Assembly (NCBI GenBank): GCA_017407755.1
Contig: JAFQVY010000010.1
Span: 124,001-188,000, forward strand
Length of the DNA stretch: 64,000 nt
Origin: Clostridia bacterium
Lineage (GTDB): Bacteria > Bacillota > Clostridia > Oscillospirales > Acutalibacteraceae
Direction of reading: 5' to 3'
Below, piece by piece: positions 24,302 through 34,012 of the stretch; the first letter of the stretch is position 1, and every line of letters begins with the position of its first letter. Both the position numbers and the translations under genes were made by a program. A model generated the notes under the pieces. That model was not told the origin of the DNA, did no database searches, and saw only the letters and a list, made by a program, of their open reading frames with translations.

Positions 24302-27300
24302 ATGCTTCTAAAATCGCTTGAACTTCAGGGTTTCAAAACCTTCCCTGACAAGACAAAACTGAATTTTAATACAGGTATTACTGCAGTTGTAGGACCTAAC
24401 GGTTCGGGTAAAAGTAACATCAGTGATGCTATTCGCTGGGTTTTAGGTGAACAGGCTCCTAAGATTCTTCGCTGTAACCGAATGGAGGACGTTGTTTTCA
24501 ACGGTACAACAAACCGTAAACGTCAGGGTTACTCTGAGGTTACTCTTAATATCGATAACACCGACAGAGCTTTACCTTTTGACGGCGATACCGTGTCCAT
24601 AACACGCCGCTATTTCAGAAGCGGCGAAAGCGAGTACCTTATCAACAAGGCGCAGGTGCGTCTTAAAGATATCAATGAGCTTTTCATGGATACAGGCTTG
24701 GGCAGAGACGGCTACTCAGTTATCGGTCAGGGTAAGATTGACAGCATTGTTTCCTCTAAAAGCGAAGACAGACGTGAAATTTTCGAAGAAGCCGCAGGTA
24801 TTTCCCGTTACCGCTACCGCAAAACCGAGGCTGAGCGTAAGCTTTCTCATACTGAAGACAACTTAGTCAGACTCAGAGATATTGTAACAGAGCTTGAAGA
24901 CAGAATAGGACCTTTGAAAACTCAGGCTAAAAAAGCAGAGCATTTTCTTGAGTATTCTCAGGAAAAAAAGGGTCTTGAGATTGCTCTTTGGCTTAATACG
25001 CTTGAAAAATCCTCAGGAGTTATAAAAGACCACGAGGATAAAATAATCGTTGCCCGAAATCAGTGCAATGAAGCAGATGCCGAGATTGAAAGGATTTCTC
25101 AGCTTACTGAGTCTATGTATCTCGAAAACGGCACTTTGGCAGCAAAGGTAGACGAGTTGAGAGCCGCTATTGCAGAATATGAATCTGCAATTTCTGATAA
25201 AAAGGCCTCGATTTCTGTTGCTAAAAACGATATTTTACATAATAACGAAAACATAAACAGAATTAAAATTGATATCGAGCAAATCAATATGTTTGCTATG
25301 GATATCAGGAAAGAAATTGAAGATAAGCTAAAGCTTATTGAAGATTATAAAAATGACATTACATTAAAGCAAAAACTTTACGATGAAACCGCTGACGAGC
25401 TTAACCTTGCAAATGTAAATGCAAGCAGAAGCTCTGACTCCTTGCAGGAAATTACTGCAAAAATCGCTTCATTAAGTGCACAGCAGGCTGATGCAAGAGT
25501 AAGTCGTATGACCTGTGCCTCTACAATTTTAGAGCTTGAATCAAGAATTAACGGACTTTCAGATAATTCTCAGAAAAAAGCCGAGGCTAAAGCTGACCTT
25601 GAAGAAATTCTTTCTTCTTATAAAAATAAAGTAAGCGATGCTCAGAAAAAAGTCACTCAGCTTACTAATGCCGAAAAAGGTCTTGCCCTTAAGCTTGATT
25701 CCCGCTCAGCATCCCTTGAAAATCTTAAGAATAATGCCGACAAGCTTATGCTTGATGCTTCTGAAAAATCCCGCCGTGCAAAGCTTTTAGAGGATTTAGA
25801 GCAGAATATGGAGGGCTTTAATCACTCTGTAAAAACGGTTATGAAGCGTGCAAAAGCAGGCGAGCTTAAGGGTATAAAGGGCCCTGTGTCCCGAATTATT
25901 ACTGTACCTTCAGAGTATACTGTTGCTATAGAAATCGCTCTTGGTTTTGCAATGCAAAACATAGTAACCGCAACGGAGGAAGACGCTAAGCGTGCCATTG
26001 CTCTCCTTAAAAAAGACAATGCAGGCCGTGCAACATTTTTACCCGTTAACACAATCAAAGGCAGACGTCTTGAAGAAAAAGGTATTGACGACTGCTATGG
26101 CTTTATCGGCATTGCCTCTGACCTTTGTTCCTGTGATAATGAGTATAACGGTATTCTTTTATCATTGCTTGGAAGAATTGCCGTTTTCGAAGACATAAAT
26201 TCAGCAGTTACCGCCGCTAAAAAATACGGTTATAAATTCAAGGTTGTTACCTTAGATGGTCAGGTTGTAAATGCAGGCGGCTCACTTACAGGCGGCTCTC
26301 TTGCTAAAAACAGCGGACTTTTATCCCGCAGTGCCGAAATCAACGATATTAAAGCCGAGGCTCAGAAGCTTTTGAAAAAAGCAGAAGAAGCCAAGAGTGC
26401 ATACTTGGCGGCACAGTCCGATTACTCTAAAATCGAGGCTGAAATTTTAGGCGTTCGTGCTGATTTATCCGTAAGTGCTCAGGAGCTTATAAGACTTGAA
26501 ACAGAGCAAAAAGCCTGTGAAAATGAGCTTATGATAGCTTCAAATGATTTAAAAGCCCTTGATGATGAAATAGCAAATTGCCACAGCAGAATTAAGACCC
26601 TTAAAGAGGAGCAGTTAAACGCCGAGGCTGTAATCGGTACATTTACTCAGCAGATTGCCGCAGAAGAGGCAAAGGCGGAAGAAATCAGCGGAAGCCGAGC
26701 AGGCATAAAAGAAAAGCGCGAAGAACTTTCTCAAAAGCTTCAGGAAATCCGACTTGAAATTGTTACTTTGCAAAAGGACATCGAAACTCTTAATGCGGAA
26801 ATAGCGAGCTCTCAGAATATGGGTGATAATCAGGAGGAGCGTAAGTCTGAGCTTAAATCTCAGATTGAAGAGCTTTTTGCAAAAAGCAGCGAAAGCGAAG
26901 CGTTAATTGGCACCCTTAATAAAGAAATCGATGAGCTCACTTTCTCAATTAAGTCTTGTGAGCAGGATATGGATTCCGTTTCAAAGCGCAGAGAAGAAAT
27001 TGAAAAAGAAAACTACTCACTTCGTCAGCGAGAAAAGGACAAACTCTCAGAGCGTGAGCAGGCTTCAATGGAGCTTGCAAGACTTGAAGAACGCAAAATC
27101 CACCTGCAGAATCAATATGACACCATAATTTCCAAGCTTTGGGAAGAGTATGAGCTTACCCGTAAGGAAGCAGAAGAAATCGCAGAAGAAATCGAAGATA
27201 TCCCTTCAGCCAATAAACGCCTTGCAGAGCTTAAACAAAAAATAAAAGCCTTAGGTTCTGTAAATGTCGGTGCAATTGAAGAATATAAAGAGGTTTCAGA

Positions 27301-27877
27301 GCGTTATACTTTTATGAGTGAGCAGGTAGAGGACGTAGAAAAATCCAAGAAAGAGATTATCAGCCTTATCGGCGAGCTTACAAAGAAAATGAAAGAAAGC
27401 TTTATTGAAAGCTTTAATGAAATCAACAAGCACTTTATCCACACCTTTGCAGAGCTTTTCGGCGGCGGTTCGGCTAAGCTGGAGCTTGCAGACCCCGAGG
27501 ATATTTTAAACAGCGGAATCGACATTTCAGTGCACCCTCCCGGAAAAATCGTTACACACCTTGAGGCTCTTTCCGGCGGTGAAAAAGCACTTGTTGCAAT
27601 CGCTCTTTACTTTGCAATTATGAAGGTTCGCCCTGCACCTTTCTGTGTAATGGACGAGATTGAAGCGGCTCTTGACGAGGTTAACGTTGACCGCTTTGCC
27701 AGATATATGAGAAATTTAACCGACACAACTCAGTTTATAACAATTACCCACCGACGTGGAACCATGGAAGAAGCAGACGTTCTCTATGGTGTAACAATGC
27801 AGGAGGAGGGTATTAGTAAGCTTTTAGAGCTCAGAGCAACGGAGGTTGCCGAAAAGCTTAAAATGCAGGCTAATTAA
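24302..27877 (+). CDS. smc: chromosome segregation protein SMC
   Basis: A 1191-residue condensin ATPase. Walker A is GPNGSGKS (31-38). Two long coiled coils flank a hinge at about 510-670 containing GLLSRSAEI after GGSLTGGS. The C-terminal head has the signature LSGGEKALVAIALYF and Walker B FCVMDEIEAALDEVN. It works with ScpAB, not in this window, to load at parS and compact chromosomes. It starts 3 bases after the radical SAM gene and is followed by ftsY, the Bacillus order. Confidence 0.97.
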   Translation: MLLKSLELQGFKTFPDKTKLNFNTGITAVVGPNGSGKSNISDAIRWVLGEQAPKILRCNRMEDVVFNGTTNRKRQGYSEVTLNIDNTDRALPFDGDTVSITRRYFRSGESEYLINKAQVRLKDINELFMDTGLGRDGYSVIGQGKIDSIVSSKSEDRREIFEEAAGISRYRYRKTEAERKLSHTEDNLVRLRDIVTELEDRIGPLKTQAKKAEHFLEYSQEKKGLEIALWLNTLEKSSGVIKDHEDKIIVARNQCNEADAEIERISQLTESMYLENGTLAAKVDELRAAIAEYESAISDKKASISVAKNDILHNNENINRIKIDIEQINMFAMDIRKEIEDKLKLIEDYKNDITLKQKLYDETADELNLANVNASRSSDSLQEITAKIASLSAQQADARVSRMTCASTILELESRINGLSDNSQKKAEAKADLEEILSSYKNKVSDAQKKVTQLTNAEKGLALKLDSRSASLENLKNNADKLMLDASEKSRRAKLLEDLEQNMEGFNHSVKTVMKRAKAGELKGIKGPVSRIITVPSEYTVAIEIALGFAMQNIVTATEEDAKRAIALLKKDNAGRATFLPVNTIKGRRLEEKGIDDCYGFIGIASDLCSCDNEYNGILLSLLGRIAVFEDINSAVTAAKKYGYKFKVVTLDGQVVNAGGSLTGGSLAKNSGLLSRSAEINDIKAEAQKLLKKAEEAKSAYLAAQSDYSKIEAEILGVRADLSVSAQELIRLETEQKACENELMIASNDLKALDDEIANCHSRIKTLKEEQLNAEAVIGTFTQQIAAEEAKAEEISGSRAGIKEKREELSQKLQEIRLEIVTLQKDIETLNAEIASSQNMGDNQEERKSELKSQIEELFAKSSESEALIGTLNKEIDELTFSIKSCEQDMDSVSKRREEIEKENYSLRQREKDKLSEREQASMELARLEERKIHLQNQYDTIISKLWEEYELTRKEAEEIAEEIEDIPSANKRLAELKQKIKALGSVNVGAIEEYKEVSERYTFMSEQVEDVEKSKKEIISLIGELTKKMKESFIESFNEINKHFIHTFAELFGGGSAKLELADPEDILNSGIDISVHPPGKIVTHLEALSGGEKALVAIALYFAIMKVRPAPFCVMDEIEAALDEVNVDRFARYMRNLTDTTQFITITHRRGTMEEADVLYGVTMQEEGISKLLELRATEVAEKLKMQAN

Positions 27878-27894
27878 CAGGAGGCATACTAAAA

Positions 27895-28812
27895 GTGGGA
27901 TTTTTCAGCAAAATTAAAGACGGACTTAAAAAGACAAGGGATTCAATTGTAGGCAAAATCGACTCCGCTTTAAAGTCCTTTACAAAAATTGACGAAGACC
28001 TTTTCGAAGAGCTCGAAGAGCTTTTGGTTATGGGAGATGTTGGCGTTGTTACTGCCCAGAAAATGTGCGATGAGCTTAGAGTAAGAGTCAAAAAGCAGGG
28101 CATAACCGACCCCTCATTGATTACAGGACTCCTTTGCGAAATTACCGAAGAAATGCTTTCAGGCGGTCAGGAGCTTAATATAAGCACAAGCCCCTCGGTA
28201 ATTCTTGTAATCGGCGTAAACGGCGTTGGCAAAACCACTACTATCGGAAAGCTTGCCAATAACTTCGTTAAGGACGGCAAAAAGGTTACTCTTGCCGCCG
28301 CCGACACCTTCCGTGCTGCCGCTATAGACCAGCTTGATATCTGGGCTCAGAGAAGCGGTGCTGATATTGTTAAGCAAAACGAGGGAAGTGACCCTGCCGC
28401 CGTTGTTTTTGATGCAATTTCCTCTGCTAAAGCCAAGCACTCAGATATTATTATCTGCGATACCGCAGGCAGACTTCATAACAAAAAGCATCTTATGGAC
28501 GAGCTTGCTAAGATTAACAGAATAATCGACCGCGAGCTTCCCGATGCCGCTAAAGAAGTTTTACTTGTTTTAGACGCTACAACAGGCCAGAACGCCGTTG
28601 TTCAGGCAGCAGAATTTTCAAAGGCTACAGGCATTACAGGTATAGTTCTTACAAAGCTTGACGGTACCGCAAAAGGCGGCGTAGTCCTTGCAATTAAAGA
28701 CGGCTTGCAGATTCCCGTTAAATACATCGGTGTTGGCGAGCAGGTTGATGACCTTCAGCCTTTTTCACCCTCAGATTTTGCTAAAGCACTTTTTGACAGA
28801 GGTGAAGCCTGA
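27895..28812 (+). CDS. ftsY: signal recognition particle receptor FtsY (GTG start)
   Basis: A 305-residue SRP receptor GTPase that docks ribosome-SRP complexes at the membrane. The short charged N-terminus is followed by the N domain and the G domain with GVNGVGKTTTIGKLA (G1), DTFRAAAIDQL, DTAGRLHNK (G3) and TKLDGTAKGG (G4). The start is GTG at 27895, with AGGAGG ten bases upstream. The stop overlaps the next ATG. Confidence 0.96.
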   Translation: MGFFSKIKDGLKKTRDSIVGKIDSALKSFTKIDEDLFEELEELLVMGDVGVVTAQKMCDELRVRVKKQGITDPSLITGLLCEITEEMLSGGQELNISTSPSVILVIGVNGVGKTTTIGKLANNFVKDGKKVTLAAADTFRAAAIDQLDIWAQRSGADIVKQNEGSDPAAVVFDAISSAKAKHSDIIICDTAGRLHNKKHLMDELAKINRIIDRELPDAAKEVLLVLDATTGQNAVVQAAEFSKATGITGIVLTKLDGTAKGGVVLAIKDGLQIPVKYIGVGEQVDDLQPFSPSDFAKALFDRGEA

Positions 28813-29429
28813 TGGCTGATAAATTCGTAATAGCTTCTAATAACGCCCATAAAATCCATGAATTCAAGCGGATTTTGTCAACCCTTGGCGTTGAGGTGCT
28901 CAGTGCAAAAGAGGCTGGAGTAGATTTTTCAAATGTTGAGGAAACAGGCGAAACCTTTGCTGAAAATGCCAGAATAAAAGCATTGTACGCCTTTAAAGAA
29001 TGCGGCTTACCCTCTATTGCTGACGACTCAGGTCTTTGTGTTGATGCATTAAACGGCAGACCCGGAATTTACTCAGCACGCTACGGCGGCGAAAACTCTA
29101 CTGATGACGAAAAAATAAAGCTTCTTTTAAGTGAGCTTTCAAATGTTGAGCTTAAAGATAGAACCGCTCACTTTATTTGCAGTATTTGCTGTGTTATAAG
29201 CGAAAACGACATCGTTACCGTTGAGGGTAAATGCCAAGGTTTTATCGGCAATCAAAAGAAAGGCAAAAACGGCTTTGGCTATGACCCTGTGTTTTATCTT
29301 GATAACGGAAAGTCTTTCGCAGAGCTCGATTCTGCTGAAAAAGACCTTTTCAGCCACCGTGGCAATGCACTGCGAAACTTTTATACCCTTTTAAAGGAAA
29401 GGAAAGATTTATATAATGTTAACCAGTAA
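28812..29429 (+). CDS. rdgB: XTP/dITP diphosphatase (RdgB/HAM1 family)
   Basis: A 205-residue house-cleaning enzyme that hydrolyses dITP, XTP and ITP. The typical motifs are IASNNAHKIHEFKRIL at the N-terminus, PSIADDSGLCVDALNGRPG near 70-88, and GYDPVFYLDNGKSFAEL and HRGNAL near the end. It begins by TGATG overlap with ftsY and overlaps the RNA-binding gene by 14 bases. Confidence 0.93.
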   Translation: MADKFVIASNNAHKIHEFKRILSTLGVEVLSAKEAGVDFSNVEETGETFAENARIKALYAFKECGLPSIADDSGLCVDALNGRPGIYSARYGGENSTDDEKIKLLLSELSNVELKDRTAHFICSICCVISENDIVTVEGKCQGFIGNQKKGKNGFGYDPVFYLDNGKSFAELDSAEKDLFSHRGNALRNFYTLLKERKDLYNVNQ

Positions 29430-29718
29430 ACAAAGAGCATACTTGCGAGGTATGGCGAATTCTTTTGATACAATCCTCATTGTAGGCAAAGGCGGAATAG
29501 TTGATACTGTAATAAAACAAGCTGACGACGCCTTAAAAGCAAGAGAACTTTTTAAAGGCAAGGTTTTAGAAACCTGCGAGCTTTCTTCCAGAGAAGCCGC
29601 CGACCAGCTTGCGGAAAAGACAAGCTCAGACGTTGTTCAGGTTATCGGCTCAAAGTTTATTTTATACAGAGCAAACCCCGATAAGAAAAAAGACGAAAGA
29701 ATCCGTCTTCCTAAGTAA
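29416..29718 (+). CDS. yhbY: YhbY-family (CRM domain) RNA-binding protein
   Basis: A 100-residue single CRM-domain protein associated with pre-50S ribosomal particles. LTSKQRAYLRGMANSFDTILIVGKGG is the family N-terminus and FILYRANPDKKKDERI the end. Its Bacillus counterpart yqeI lies in the same nadD-yqeK-rsfS operon. The ATG lies within the end of the rdgB frame. Confidence 0.92.
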   Translation: MLTSKQRAYLRGMANSFDTILIVGKGGIVDTVIKQADDALKARELFKGKVLETCELSSREAADQLAEKTSSDVVQVIGSKFILYRANPDKKKDERIRLPK

Positions 29719-29719
29719 T

Positions 29720-30313
29720 ATGAGGCTTGCAATGTTCGGCGGGAGCTTTGACCCCGTACACAACGACCACATAGCCCTTTGCAAAACCATGATAGAAAAG
29801 GCAAGCCTTGACAAGGTTGTGGTTTTTCCTGCGGCATGTTCACCCTTTAAGGACAGTACCAATACCGATAATGTCCATAGGCTCAATATGTGCAGACTTG
29901 CTTTTGATAGCATCGATAATGTTGAGGTGTCTGACTTTGAAATACTAAGGGGCGGTAAAAGCTACACCGTTGATACCTTGAAATATCTTAAAGAGCAGTA
30001 TAAGAGTTCTGAGCTTTATCTAATAACCGGCGCTGATGCCTTTCTTACGCTTTCGAACTGGTATAAGTCGGATGAAATTTTCAGCCTTGCACATATCCTT
30101 ACAGTAGTACGCGAAAACGATAACATTGAAGCACTCAATCTAAAAGCAAAGGACTACGGTGCTGACTGTACTCTTTTGAGCACTCCAATAGGCTCAATAA
30201 GCTCCACAAAAGTGAGAAAAGCTCTTAAAAACAGGGAAGACGTAAGTAAATATCTACCTGAAAAAGTAGCTGAATATATTAGAATAAACGGACTTTATAA
30301 TTATGCAGATTAG
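29720..30313 (+). CDS. nadD: nicotinate-nucleotide adenylyltransferase
   Basis: A 197-residue enzyme that adenylates nicotinate mononucleotide in NAD synthesis. The nucleotidyltransferase motif GGSFDPVHNDH is at the N-terminus, and the ISSTKVRKAL motif closes the active site. The start at 29720 is one base after the yhbY stop; an earlier in-frame ATG inside yhbY is rejected. It overlaps yqeK by 11 bases. Confidence 0.95.
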   Translation: MRLAMFGGSFDPVHNDHIALCKTMIEKASLDKVVVFPAACSPFKDSTNTDNVHRLNMCRLAFDSIDNVEVSDFEILRGGKSYTVDTLKYLKEQYKSSELYLITGADAFLTLSNWYKSDEIFSLAHILTVVRENDNIEALNLKAKDYGADCTLLSTPIGSISSTKVRKALKNREDVSKYLPEKVAEYIRINGLYNYAD

Positions 30314-30869
30314 TGATTATTATTCTTTAGCTCAGAACTGCTTAAGTGAATATCGTTTTCATCACAGTAAAATGGTTGCAAAAGCCGCCAAGGAACTTGC
30401 CCAAAAGTATGGTGCAGATTTAAATAAGGCAGAGCTTGCAGGTATTCTTCACGACATTACAAAAGAGATGCCTGTAAATAATCAGTTGCAATTACTTACG
30501 GATAATGATATAATGCTTGACAGTGTTACAAAATCAAACTCTCAGATTCTTCACGCCGTAAGCGGTGCGGCTTATTGCGAGTTTGTGCTTGATATTAAAG
30601 ACAGGGACGTACTTAATGCCGTTCGTTACCATACAACGGCACGAAAAGGTATGTCATTGCTTGAAAAAATCGTTTTTATTGCTGATTTTATCAGTGAGGA
30701 CAGAACCTATCCCGATATTGACACTATGCGAAAAGAAGCGGACATATCTTTAGAGAGAGGTATGAAATACGCTTTAAGCTATGTTATAAAAAGCTTAGTT
30801 GAGCGTTCAAGGTGTGTTCACCCTGATGCAATCGATGCTTTTAATGAAATTATAATGAAAGGAATATGA
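30303..30869 (+). CDS. yqeK: YqeK-type HD-domain hydrolase
   Basis: A 188-residue metal-dependent phosphohydrolase. The HD signature is seen as HHSKMVAKAA, then LAGILHDITKE, HAVSGAAYC and VRYHTTA. Bacillus YqeK hydrolyses Ap4A symmetrically, so this role is likely here. It lies between nadD and rsfS as in Bacillus. Confidence 0.92.
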   Translation: MQISDYYSLAQNCLSEYRFHHSKMVAKAAKELAQKYGADLNKAELAGILHDITKEMPVNNQLQLLTDNDIMLDSVTKSNSQILHAVSGAAYCEFVLDIKDRDVLNAVRYHTTARKGMSLLEKIVFIADFISEDRTYPDIDTMRKEADISLERGMKYALSYVIKSLVERSRCVHPDAIDAFNEIIMKGI

Positions 30870-30872
30870 AAT

Positions 30873-31229
30873 ATGACAGCTTTTGAAACAGCGATTAAAG
30901 CGGCACAGCTTTTTTCAGATAAAAAGGGTAAGGACATAACGGTTATAAAAATTACCGATGTTTCTTCTCTTGCAGACTATATGGTTATTGCTACCGGTAA
31001 CAACTCAACTCATGTAAAATCCCTTGCAGACGAAGTGGAGTATGCTCTTAAGGAGCAGGGAAGAGTTGTTGACCATATTGAAGGTCACCGCACAGAGAGC
31101 TGGGTGCTTTTGGATTACTCAGATGTCATCATCAACGTTTTCTCTGATGAAGCACGTGAGTATTACGGTCTTGAGCGTCTGTGGCAAAGCGGCGAAGCAG
31201 TAGACCTTAATGAGTATATATCTGACTGA
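30873..31229 (+). CDS. rsfS: ribosomal silencing factor RsfS
   Basis: A 118-residue protein that binds L14 and blocks subunit joining when nutrients are low. Visible signatures are KKGKDITVIKITDVSSLADYMVIATG, HIEGHRTESWVLLDYSDVIINVF and REYYGLERLW. It starts three bases after yqeK and is followed by leuS. Confidence 0.95.
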   Translation: MTAFETAIKAAQLFSDKKGKDITVIKITDVSSLADYMVIATGNNSTHVKSLADEVEYALKEQGRVVDHIEGHRTESWVLLDYSDVIINVFSDEAREYYGLERLWQSGEAVDLNEYISD

Positions 31230-31247
31230 TAAAAGAGAGGGATTACT

Positions 31248-33662
31248 TTGAAATACGAGCATAAATGTATTGAGCCTAAGTGGCAAAAAATTTGGGAAGA
31301 CAGCGGTGTCTTTGAAGCAAAAGATAACAGCAATAAGAAGAAATTCTATGCTCTTGTAGAGTTTCCTTATCCCAGCGGTGCAGGTATGCACGTTGGTCAT
31401 ATCAAGGCTTATTCAGGTCTTGAGGTTGTTTCCAGAAAGCGTAGAATGGAAGGCTACAACGTACTTTTCCCCATAGGCTTCGACGCTTACGGTCTTCCTA
31501 CTGAAAACTACGCTATCAAAACTCATATTCACCCCAGACAGGTAACTGACACCAATATAGAAAGATTTACAAGTCAGCTTAAGAAGGTAGGCTTTTCTTT
31601 CGATTGGAACAGAGTAATTGACACAACCGAAGAGGACTATTACAAGTGGACACAGTGGATTTTCCTTAAGATGTTCGAAAACGGTCTTGCTTTCAGAGAC
31701 AAGACCCTTGTTAACTATTGCCCTTCCTGTAAGGTTGTTCTTTCCAATGAGGACTCTCAGGGCGGTAAGTGCGACATCTGCCACAGCGACATAGTTCAGA
31801 AATCAAAAGACGTTTGGTACCTTCGTATTACCGAATATGCAGACAAGCTCCTTGAGGGTCTTAAGGATGTTGACTACCTTCCCAATGTAAAACTTCAGCA
31901 GGAAAACTGGATTGGTAAATCTACTGGAGCATTTGTTAACTTTACTGTTAAAGATACTGACGAAACTCTCAGAATTTACACAACCCGTCCCGATACTTTG
32001 TTCGGCGTTACCTTTATGGTTATGGCTCCTGAGCATCCTATGCTTGACAAGTATAAGGATATGATTGCTAATTTCGACGAGGTTGAAAACTACAGAACCG
32101 AGTGCGCTAAGAAAACTGAGTTTGAAAGAACTCAGCTTGTTAAAGATAAAACCGGCGTCAAGCTTGATGGTTTTGTAGGTGTAAACCCTGTAAACGGCAA
32201 AGAGATACCTATCTTTATTTCCGACTACGTAATGATGGGTTACGGCACAGGTGCCATTATGGCTGTGCCTGCACATGACCAGCGTGACTACGACTTTGCC
32301 AAAAAATTCGGCATTGATATTATCGAGGTAATCAAAGGCGGCGATATTGCCAAGGAAGCCTACACAGGCGACGGCGAAATGGTTAACTCTGATTTCCTTA
32401 ACGGCCTGAAAGACAAAAAGAGCTCAATCGCTAAAATGCTCGAAGAACTTGAGAAACAGGGAATTGGCGAAAAGGGCGTTCAGTACAAAATGAAGGACTG
32501 GGCATTTAACCGCCAGCGTTATTGGGGCGAGCCCATTCCAATTGTGCACTGCGAAAAATGCGGTATGGTAGCAGTTCCTTATGATGAGCTTCCTTTAAAG
32601 CTCCCGAAGGTAGAAAACTTCGAACCCGGTCAGGACGGCGAAAGTCCCCTTGCTAAAATCGAAGATTTCGTGAACTGCACTTGTCCTAAGTGCGGCGGTA
32701 AAGCAAAGCGTGAAACCGACACAATGCCTCAGTGGGCAGGTTCTTCTTGGTACTTCTTACGTTATATCGACCCACATAACGACTCCGAGCTTGCAAATAT
32801 GGAAAAGCTCAAGTATTGGATGCCTATTGACTGGTACAACGGCGGTATGGAGCACGTAACCCGTCACCTTATTTACTCTCGTTTCTGGCATAAATTCCTT
32901 TACGACATCGGCGTTGTTCCTTGCGAGGAGCCTTATGCCAAAAGAACCGCTCAGGGACTTATCCTCGGTCCCGACGGCGTAAAAATGAGTAAATCCCGCG
33001 GTAACGTTGTAGACCCCAATGAGGTAGTAGACCAGTACGGTGCAGATGTTTTACGTACTTATGTGCTCTTTATGGGTGACTATGAGCAGGCTGCTCCATG
33101 GTCTGAAAGCTCAATGAAGGGCTGCAAGAGATTTATTGACAGAATCTGGAATCTTCAGGACATTCTGGTAGAGGGCGACGAATATTCATCAGAGCTTTCT
33201 GCTGACTTCCATAAAACAATCAAGAAAGTAAGCGAAGATATCGAAAGCCTCAAATTCAATACCGCTATCGCTTCCCTTATGACTCTTATCAATGCTATTT
33301 ATACAAAGGGCTCAATCAATAAGGCAGAGCTTAAAACCTTTATCCTTCTTGCTAATCCTTTTGCTCCTCATATTACCGAGGAAGTAAACAGCGTTGTATT
33401 TGAAAACGAGGGTATGCTTGCAAATGCTCAGTGGCCTGAGTTTGATGAAGCTAAGTGTGCTGATGAGACTGTAGAAATTGCAGTTCAGGTTTGCAGTAAA
33501 ATCAAAGCAAGGCTTATGGTTAGCGTAACAGCAACCGAAGATGAAGTTTACGCTCAGTGCTTAGAAGACGAAAATGTCAAAAACGCTTTAGAGGGTATGA
33601 CAATCATTAAAAAGTTCTACAAAACAGGTAAGCTTGTTAATTTTGTAGCAAAACCTATGTAA
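31248..33662 (+). CDS. leuS: leucyl-tRNA synthetase (TTG start)
   Basis: An 804-residue class Ia synthetase charging tRNA-Leu. HIGH is in PYPSGAGMHVGHIKAY, the zinc cysteines in NYCPSCKVVLSNEDSQGGKCDICH, the editing domain in the middle third, and KMSKS in VKMSKSRGNVVD. The start is TTG with AGAGAGGGA upstream. No T-box leader fits in the 18-base gap, so it depends on the upstream operon. Confidence 0.97.
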   Translation: MKYEHKCIEPKWQKIWEDSGVFEAKDNSNKKKFYALVEFPYPSGAGMHVGHIKAYSGLEVVSRKRRMEGYNVLFPIGFDAYGLPTENYAIKTHIHPRQVTDTNIERFTSQLKKVGFSFDWNRVIDTTEEDYYKWTQWIFLKMFENGLAFRDKTLVNYCPSCKVVLSNEDSQGGKCDICHSDIVQKSKDVWYLRITEYADKLLEGLKDVDYLPNVKLQQENWIGKSTGAFVNFTVKDTDETLRIYTTRPDTLFGVTFMVMAPEHPMLDKYKDMIANFDEVENYRTECAKKTEFERTQLVKDKTGVKLDGFVGVNPVNGKEIPIFISDYVMMGYGTGAIMAVPAHDQRDYDFAKKFGIDIIEVIKGGDIAKEAYTGDGEMVNSDFLNGLKDKKSSIAKMLEELEKQGIGEKGVQYKMKDWAFNRQRYWGEPIPIVHCEKCGMVAVPYDELPLKLPKVENFEPGQDGESPLAKIEDFVNCTCPKCGGKAKRETDTMPQWAGSSWYFLRYIDPHNDSELANMEKLKYWMPIDWYNGGMEHVTRHLIYSRFWHKFLYDIGVVPCEEPYAKRTAQGLILGPDGVKMSKSRGNVVDPNEVVDQYGADVLRTYVLFMGDYEQAAPWSESSMKGCKRFIDRIWNLQDILVEGDEYSSELSADFHKTIKKVSEDIESLKFNTAIASLMTLINAIYTKGSINKAELKTFILLANPFAPHITEEVNSVVFENEGMLANAQWPEFDEAKCADETVEIAVQVCSKIKARLMVSVTATEDEVYAQCLEDENVKNALEGMTIIKKFYKTGKLVNFVAKPM

Positions 33663-33699
33663 ATTTTCGACATTTTTGAAGAATATTCTGTTTTTTCTA

Positions 33700-33728
33700 T
33701 TGACACAATCGTCAAAGTTATGTATAAT
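33700..33728 (+). promoter_or_regulatory. sigma-A promoter of rpsU
   Basis: A perfect TTGACA (33700-33705) and a perfect TATAAT (33723-33728) are spaced by 17 bp, 50 bp before the start codon of rpsU. Confidence 0.87.
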
Positions 33729-33777
33729 AACATTTGAATTTTGAAATATCCCTTATTTTAGATGGGAGGGAAACCCG

Positions 33778-33954
33778 ATGGCAGAAGTAAGATTAAAAGA
33801 GAATGAATCTCTCGAGAATGCTTTAAGAAGATTTAAGAAGCAGTGCGCAAGAGCTGGCGTTATCGCTGAAGTTCGCAAGAGAGAGGCTTATGAAAAGCCC
33901 TCTGTAAAGCGTAAGAAGAAGTCTGAAGCAGCTCGTAAGCGCAAGTATAAGTAA
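33778..33954 (+). CDS. rpsU: 30S ribosomal protein S21
   Basis: A 58-residue basic protein of full family length. It begins [19 protein letters not shown], then [23 protein letters not shown], and ends in a lysine/arginine-rich tail. S21 helps the 30S subunit find ribosome-binding sites. GGGAGGG precedes the ATG. It is a single-gene unit with its own promoter and terminator. Confidence 0.95.
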   Translation: MAEVRLKENESLENALRRFKKQCARAGVIAEVRKREAYEKPSVKRKKKSEAARKRKYK

Positions 33955-33960
33955 TCTTTT

Positions 33961-33993
33961 AGGCGGACAGGATAGTTTAACTGTCCGCCTTTG
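33961..33993 (+). terminator. terminator of rpsU
   Basis: A 10-bp GC-rich stem AGGCGGACAG/CTGTCCGCCT (33961-33970 with 33981-33990) is followed by T-rich sequence. Confidence 0.82.
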
Positions 33994-34012
33994 ATTTTTT
34001 TGAGGTGATAAT

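Noticed and set aside
31215-31248. T-box leader before leuS (also considered before ileS and thrC)
   Set aside because: The gaps are 14-60 bases, too short for a T-box, and no T-box sequence was seen.
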